In this document: positions 31,670-64,000 of the stretch, piece by piece
Numbering within the stretch: the first letter of the stretch is position 1
Layout: each line of letters begins with the position of its first letter
Assembly: GCA_007922225.1 (NCBI GenBank)
Contig: ML679970.1
Coordinates: 26,032,631 to 26,096,630, forward strand
DNA length: 64,000 nucleotides
Source: Emydura subglobosa
Lineage: Eukaryota > Chordata > Testudines > Chelidae
Reading direction: 5' to 3'
Program-made: the position numbers and the translations under genes
The notes under the pieces: model-generated
Seen by the model: the letters and a program-made list of their open reading frames with translations, nothing else
The model's database searches: none
What the model was told of the DNA's origin: nothing

Positions 31670-33017
31670 TAATGAAAAAACTCCAAAAAAAGTGGGGACA
31701 ACAGCTCCCCCATAAAATGTGTCAAATACAACAGGGGTCTCTCCCCAACCCCGGACAATGATCCCAACATGGACGGTGTGCGCAAACCAAGCGGGAGAGT
31801 CACGCACTTACACAAACCAGGAGGCTATGTACACAGTGCCCTGTGTGCCCAGAGGGCCCCACGCACGGGGGAACAGGGAGAGATCGAGATGTCCACCCCA
31901 CCTATGCCCTGAGGGCTAGACAAGGCCCCTTCAGACCCCTGTGTATTGGACCAGAGTCCCGCTGGGGTGCTCGTGTGGCTCCAGCATGAAGCCAGAGCTC
32001 CCTGGGGCCGCACGCAGGCTGGGGGAGTACGAGGGTGTTTCTGGAGTGCTCTCACTGCAGCCATTTGTGGTGGCACAGACAGAGGCAGGACCCACCGGCA
32101 TTCATGAAGCTTGGGGCGGCCTAAAATGTCCTGACAGCTCTGGCTGTGGAAATGTATGTTGGGATCACGTGGGCGCTTCACTGGAGGGCAGCTCCCTCCA
32201 CTCCTGCAGCCCCTCGCCCCAGCCCAGCCTGAGGGACACCGGAGCTTTTGCTGAGGCCCCCTAGGGGCTTTGGGGTGCCCCCAAGCGCTAGCCTAGTGCA
32301 CCTGCCTGGGAGACGACCTGCACTTGGCCCACTCATCTCCCATGGGGTGACGGCACCCAATAGTGCCAGCGGGGCCACGTCCCAGCCCTACACCAGAGGC
32401 AACTGCAAGGCTCAGAACCCAGAGGAACAGGGAGCCCTGGGGAGAGCTGGCTGCAGCTGTTTGTGCTTGGTAGAAACTACAATCGGAGGAGGCCAGGTTT
32501 CAGCAAGTGAGGGGCCCTGGCCAGGGGAGACCAGAGGATGGATGGGACACACAGTCAGCAGGGAAAGGCTGGCCTGCAGGGGGCTCACATTGGGGCTCGT
32601 CTGCACTAGTGATGCAGCTCAGGACTTCCAGCCCTTCAGAGCTGGCCCGGGCTGTCTAAGACCCTCCAGGGTTTTGCCAGGCCCAGGCGAGTGACCCACG
32701 GCACAGGCAGCACGGGCGCTGACATGCCCTCGCCAGCTCCATTCCCACCTTGTGCTATTGCTCGCAGCTCCTCTTGGAGAAGCCACAGGGACCATCCTGC
32801 AGCCCCCCTGTAACCCCAGGGGTGGCAAAGCAGCGACTCAGCCAGCAAGTAACTGGCTTCCTGGCAAAGCTCAGCAGGCCTGTGGGTATGACCTGCCACA
32901 GCCCAGTGACCTTCCTCCCCGGCCAGCCAGGAGGGCGATGGGAAATCAATGGAGGCTGTATGGCGCGTGGTGTGTGAGAGAGGGGGGCTCTGCCAGGCTG
33001 CTGGTGACACATCTGGC

Positions 33018-33023
33018 TTTATT
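33018..33023 (-). terminator. PACS1: PACS1 proximal poly(A) signal candidate
   Basis: Minus strand AGCAATAAAGCCAGATG, a canonical hexamer inside the 3'UTR about 1.9 kb after the stop. Confidence 0.45.
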
Positions 33024-34951
33024 GCTACCAGGTGGGCGGGGGAGACTGTTGAGATTCTCATGCCCTCCGCTGCCCGCTGCACTGAGCGATCAGGGCTGGG
33101 TGCAGCAGGATGCCAGAGGGCTGGGCTGCCACTCCTGCCTGCTTTTTAAGTGTCCCTCTCCCCCCCGAGAGCGTGGGTGCCTATGGCTGAGGCAGGGGCA
33201 CTCCAGGCTCAGGGAGGCACTTACTTTTCTGCCCCCTCCGAATTATTGGACCCGTGCCTGGACCTGCCAGACTCGTACGAACACTCAGGCTTCTATGGAC
33301 TGTGGCTCCCTGCCTGACGCGTGGGGAGAAAAGAGCAGAGCTCCCAGTGAGCCTGAACAAACGGAAAATGCAACCGCTTCGCTGCTGCCTGCTGCGGGAG
33401 GGGGCATAGGAGAAGCAGCCCAACTGCAGGGCTTGATTTAAGTTGCTGCCGGAGGTGCTGGCTTGGGCTGGAGCAGGGGGTGAAGTGCAGGCAGGAGTGA
33501 AACGCACGGGATGGCCGGGTGCCGCTTCCCAGCTCCTGCCACGCAAGTGCTAAAGAAGGGGGTCGGGTAGTCAGTGCTGTGTGGGGCTCATGGTCCCTGG
33601 GGCTGGGAGCGGGACCCAGCCTGCTGCTGCTTCATTCTTAAATGACCAACTGTGGAACAGAACCCGCGCCCCCACCAGCCCCAGGATCTCTGGCTGCATG
33701 CTCTGTGCCATAATAAACTGGGCAACCCCGTGACTGATTCCTATTGAACCGACCTGCTCTGTGCCCACAGCAGGCCTGGTGCTGGCCCCTGCTTGCAGCA
33801 GACTACAGCTGGGCTGCTGGCTTTGGGGAAAGACACCAGCTGAAGCACAGCAGCCGAGCCAGCTGGGGCTTTGTAACTAGCCCCTCGCAGCATGGGGCAG
33901 GCCAGAGCTCAGCCAGCAGCTGAGCATGGGATGGGGTGGAGGGGGCAGTGAGAAGGCCAAGCCTACAGCAGCAGAGCTGGCTGCTCGGGCACGGGCGTTT
34001 GCTATCCTGAGGTGGCTGGCTGTGCATGGGCGCAGGTGACAGAGGTGGTGGGGCACTGGTGAAATTAAGCAGCTACGTCTTGGCAAACAATTAGGACCGA
34101 CAGAAACACGAGTGCTCAGTGGATGGTTACACACAGCTGGTGGTCCAAGCATGCCCCTGCCCCAGGCCCCTGCCCCACCTCCAGACCCCACTCCCTCCAT
34201 CTCCTGCTTCATCAGCAGGGGGCCCCTGCCATGGGCTCATCTCCCACCTGGACACGAAGCCATCAGTGGCTGTAATACTATAGCTCCCAACAGCTGCAGC
34301 CTCTCTCCCCAGGGGTCTCCTCTGCTAGCAAAGAGCAGGGGGTCGCTCTGCCTGGAGTGCAGTGGCCCTGTGGTCAGCAAGCGCCCACTGCGTACAGGAG
34401 AGGGCAGGCTGTGCTGGAAAGGCCATCGCAGTGCAGACGGCAGACAGACGGCACTGGGGACCCAGCTGTGGCCTGGCTGCTTGTGCTTTTAGAGAAGGGC
34501 TCCAGAAGGGAGCAGGAGTGTGTGGGCCACGAGCCAGGCTGGAGCTGCTGGTCAGCTGTGCCAGGCTAAGCGCATTCTCACACTCAGCGCTTCCAGCCCT
34601 GGCTGTTCAGTGACCCATGGCTGCTCCGGGTTGAAGGGGGGGAGTGTGACTCTCAATAAAATTCAGTCCTTTAGGCCCATCCCTTCGCAGGGGCCGGCTG
34701 CAGTCACTCCCTGCTGAGCACTGGGAACCAAGGCGGTGCACACACCCTACACACACGCACACACACGGGAAAGCGGTGGGTGGCAGCTGGAGACAAAGCT
34801 GGTGATGGGGGGATGACAGCTTGGCACTGGGTTGCTCCCTCCTCCAGCCCCCTCCAGTGCAGAACATACCAACACAGCTACGCAAAGAGGGCAGGATGGA
34901 GCAGAAGAGGCTTCCCCCCTGGCTGAGGTGCGGCCAGGCCAGCGGGCGCTG

Positions 34952-60351
<25,400 letters not shown>

Positions 60352-61090
60352 TTAGGCTCAGGGGGATACTGGAATGGTTGTCAGCCTCCATTTGCTTAGG
60401 GTCCAGGGACACCACAGATCACAGCCTGGCAGGTAAGAAGTTATTTTGCAGTGCAGACTGGCCCTCCAGCACAGTGCAGTCCAACCAAGGCTTTAGTCTT
60501 TGTATAGCCTGGCCTACCTTACGGATGGGCTAGCAGGCAGCCGGCACTGGCCTCCCCACAATTAGACAAGCACAGTGCACACCCCTTCTCTCGTGGAAAG
60601 TACTATGTGGCCATGTGTAGCCACAAAGCAGCCAGGACTCAGTTTTAAGGGTGATCCAGAAATGAAGCTTGTGCCCTTTTCTGGTCATGCATAACAGACG
60701 AGAAAGGCTTTAATGGCTTGGGTTTACATTAGAAATTCACATCTCGTCTATCCTGGAAGGCTTTGTGGGTGACTGGAGAGCTAGGAGGGCTCCAACACCA
60801 TGGGACTAAGCGAGGCAGGGCTGCTTGAGAAGGCCTTTTATGCAGATTCTTTCGAAAGCTGGGTTTTACTGTAAACCTGTCCTGCAGTAGTGCTTTGATG
60901 CCCTCGCGGAGGTCAGGACCCCACTTGTGCTAGGGTGTGGCACAGATACATGGGGAAGATAATCCTGAAGGATTTACAGTCTAAATAGACAAGAGGCTGA
61001 AGAAAAGCAGGATTACTGTCCCGACTGGGGGGGATGGGGAAACCAAGGCACAGAGGGGAGGATCACATTTTCAAAAGTGCTTGAGTGGTT

Positions 61091-61545
61091 TAGATTCATA
61101 GATTCTAAAGCCAGAAGGGACCTTTGGAGTCATCTAGTCTGACCTCCTGTATAGCACAGGCCTCAGGGCTTCCCTGAATTAACTCCTGGCTGAACTAGAG
61201 TATTTCTGTTAAAAAACAAACAGGCAATCTTGGTTTAAGAATTACCAGCGACGGAGAATCCACCACAGCCCTTGGCAGGCTGTTGCAATGGTTAATTACC
61301 ATCCCTATTAAAAATGTATGCCTTATTTCTAGTCTGAATTCATCTAGTTTCAACTTCTAGCCACTGGCTCTTGTTAGACCTTTGTCTGCTAGACTGAAAA
61401 GCCCATTATCAAATTTCTGTTCCCTACATAGGTACTTAAAGACCAAGTCACCCCTTAACCTTCTTTTTATTAAGCTAAATAGCTTGAACTCCTGGAGACT
61501 TACTATCAGGCATGTATTCCAGTCCTTTAATTAGGTGTAAGGCCT
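61091..61545 (-). repeat. CR1 LINE 3' end, longest copy
   Basis: On the plus strand TAGATTCATAGATTCTAAAG is the reversed CR1 terminal repeat; TCATCTAGTCTGACCTCCTG, GGAGAATCCACCACAGCCC, GGTTAATTACC and CAAGTCACCCCTTAACC follow in the order of turtle-type CR1 3' ends. Confidence 0.85.
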
Positions 61546-61799
61546 TCTTTCCAAAGTAACTTGGGCAACCTGGAGCCTAAATCCCACTGGCTTTCAATGA
61601 GATGCTAGCTTCTAAGTCACTATTGAAAACAAGACTGAGACACTGTTACCCCAGGTGGACCAGGTAGTCTGGGCCATCGAGCTGGGAATCAAACCCAGGT
61701 CTCCAAGGAACTAGACAAGTGCTAAGCCACCAGGCCAGCCTTCCACTGTGCTGCTAGAATCAGTTTAACTCCCCCCCAGGATGAACAGCTGGTAGAAAA

Positions 61800-62600
61800 T
61801 AAAGTCTGTGGGTGATTCAACCCCTCTCACATTCATTTAAGGACTGAGAAAGCTCCCAGACAGTTTCTCCAGGGTCCCCAAACCCCAGGGAAGAACCATC
61901 CCTAATACGCCTAAGGTAAAAAGCAGAAGAGAGTCCTTTCAAATGCCTTAACAGAGCAAATAAACTAGCACAAATCCAGTCAATCCTCCTCTGCCCCTCT
62001 CCTTCAGCAGTGCCAAAGATGGCATCCCCATACCCCATAGCAGGCTCATGTGCCTTCACATCACAGCATTGCTTCAGGGCTGTTTTAAGACCTTCGTAGG
62101 CCCCCCGACCGAAAAAACTAATTTGATTGTAAGCCATTAATAAATAGTTTAAATAAAAATAAAAAATTATATATAAAAAGTTGTTTCGTAGGCCCTGAAA
62201 GTTTTGTAGGCCCTAGGCACTGTGCCTATTGTGCCTAATGGATAATACGGCCCTGCATTGCCTGCATCCAATGGATGGAAAACAGTCAACCTAATGCAGG
62301 ATGTGGAGGGAAGCTGGGAGCATGGAATATGGAGCAGGCCTAACATCTGAGATGAGCTGGCCTTGGTCTGACTGATGAACTTGGGAACTGTGCTGATTAT
62401 TGAGCTGCAAACAGCTCCCTGCACTCCCTTTGGGACCATCTGGTATTTCCAACCATTTGATAGACAGTTGTTTGTATCTGTTTAGAGTCTGAAGGAGGTG
62501 GGAGTGGGGAGTTGTCTTTGGACACTGCACTAAAACAAAACCATTGCTTAAATTCCACTTCATAGGACAAAGATCAGCTGGTGCCGGCATTTGAGAGACA
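61800..62600 (-). repeat. unclassified A/T-rich repeat candidate
   Basis: Minus strand has ORFs of 106 (61817-62137), 90 (62167-62439) and 99 (62291-62590) codons around an A/T-rich core (62137-62185). GTAGGCCC words recur at 62096, 62189 and 62209. I recognise no domain; it may be a decayed transposon. Confidence 0.3.
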
Positions 62601-64000
62601 GAGAGAGAGAGAGGATTTCATGGCTCACATACTTACATTCCTATTTCCTCACGGAATATAGCAGAATAGAACCATCTCTCCCTTCACAGCAACAAGCCTG
62701 GGCCCCTTTCGTGCCTTCCATTGGAGGCTCTCAAAGCATTTTACAAGCATTAACACCCCTGCTCCAGACATCCTAGAAGACAGGGTCAGGGGGCATGGCA
62801 CACACACAGGGGGATGTTTCCACTAATGTGCTCAGCAGCTAAACAGTTATCTGTATTGATATGTACATTGTCATCAGTACGCTTCAGAGTCAACATGTTG
62901 AGATGAATGAGGTTCCATTTGACGATGCTTGTTTCAGGCTGCCTGCAGACTCAGGCAGACACTACTACAGTCCTCACACTTGGAGGTTTTACTTAGCAAC
63001 CATAAGAGCTGCACAGATTTATTTTTAATGAAAACTAGATAAAGGAGTGCAATTCTGTGGCAAAGACTAGATTCTGCCACCTCAAAGGAACTTAAGCTCT
63101 GTCCATAAGAGACCTGGACTGATTTTTATTTGCCTCAAGATGCCAGACAAGAAAGGGTGCAGTTTTCCAGATCAACCGGTGCCCTTTTTCAGTCCCCAGC
63201 TGCCTTCCCTTGTCAGGTCACGCAGTTGCTGGTAATAAACCCAAATATTAAAATAAATCCAACACACAGCCTGCATCTCCATCAGTTTCCCTGGCAACCA
63301 GATTTACTGCCTAGGCAGCCATCTGAGACAGTATCATAAACTGAACGATTCCAAGACGCAAGGCTAAATATAGCCGTGTTGGAAGGAATTAGCCTCCACT
63401 GTCCAAACAAGATCTGATGCAAATGGACGTGGTGGAACTAGGCCCTGAGCAGCGTTTTGCCTTCACTCTTGCAGATTAAACACATTAAAACAAGAGACCA
63501 AATCACCCTACAGGCAACCAAGGGTGCTGATACCCAGCTGGCTGCTGCTCTCACCTGGGCTGCATCACAGAAGCACTAGTAAGAAATATAGCTATGCTGG
63601 GATAGAAGGAAGCTGAAAAGGCTCCATGTGTTTTCTAAGGCATTACCTCCAACCATGCATACAAGAGACTAGCAGAGCTGTAGAATACAGAACAGAACCA
63701 GCAGGCATGCGGCTTTTACAGCTGGTAGGTTTCAGGGACCAAGAAAAAGCTGTTCTGCTTCTGTTTAGTCAAGCCAAGTCTCTGAAGAAAAGTGATTTTG
63801 CCACAACATGGAAATGCAGCTCCCTCTGTAGAGGAACATGGGAGCTGTGTCACAGCACACAGCCCCACATTGAATTCTTTGCCCCAGAGAAAAGGCAGGG
63901 GTGAGGAGGGAATTTAGGGAGGTGGCACATAATCACCCAGGTGGATTTTGGTCAGGCCACTGGTTCCAACACCCTGACTCGAGCAAACAGCGAGTGTCTC

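Larger units (their letters stand above)
31645..34951 (-). other. PACS1: PACS1 3'UTR
   Basis: About 3.3 kb from the stop to the distal poly(A) signal, or 1.9 kb if the proximal signal near 33.0 kb is used. Contains a short CA/TG run (34739-34768). No intron or second ORF is supported. Confidence 0.7.

Noticed and set aside
62599..62622. GA microsatellite
   Set aside because: Only a short imperfect GAGA run; too short to annotate as a repeat locus.

Overview
This is vertebrate nuclear DNA, not a microbial or plasmid accessory region. It carries three split protein-coding genes, all on the minus strand, in the order (left to right) RAB1B (5' part only), KLC2 (complete coding sequence) and PACS1 (3' part only). 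Read along the direction of transcription this is PACS1 - KLC2 - RAB1B, the same neighbourhood and orientation I know from human 11q13, so the locus is a conserved syntenic block. The repeat content is not mammalian: CR1 LINE 3' ends, many tRNA-derived MIR/CORE-type SINEs with the B-box-like word GGGTTCTATTCC, hAT-like non-autonomous elements and short terminal-inverted-repeat elements. That mixture points to a sauropsid, most likely a turtle (inference from repeat style only; crocodilian is the main alternative).

Layout. 1-14,737: RAB1B, exons 5 to 1 (137 codons; the terminal exon with the SAK motif and prenylated cysteines lies off the left edge), with an 11.6 kb first intron. 14,240-15,160: CpG-rich RAB1B promoter with a YY1-like site and four same-orientation ZNF143/THAP11-like motifs. 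15,160-18,340: intergenic, repeat-rich. 18,345-27,123: KLC2, 15 coding exons encoding 626 residues, 1.1 kb 3'UTR with AATAAA. 27,400-28,960: very GC-rich KLC2 5' region holding a decayed minisatellite whose first four copies of a core sit exactly 51 bp apart. 28,960-31,640: intergenic. 31,645-60,332: PACS1, 19 coding exons (probably 6-24 of 24) encoding the last 694 residues, with a 3.3 kb 3'UTR and two candidate poly(A) signals. 60,333-64,000: PACS1 intron with a CR1 element; the exons for the N-terminal cargo-binding half are beyond the right edge.

All exon edges were set by hand from GT/AG signals plus reading-frame continuity: every junction listed keeps frame, and the proteins match the known families end to end. 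The three proteins act in membrane traffic (Rab1B: ER-Golgi; KLC2: kinesin-1 cargo adaptor; PACS1: cargo sorting at the trans-Golgi network), but their adjacency is ancestral linkage, not an operon. I see no undescribed enzymatic or defence system. The best leads are regulatory and repeat features: the ZNF143-like array, the KLC2 51-bp array, and two interspersed minisatellite families (about 60-65 bp and about 93 bp) that recur at several loci in the window.
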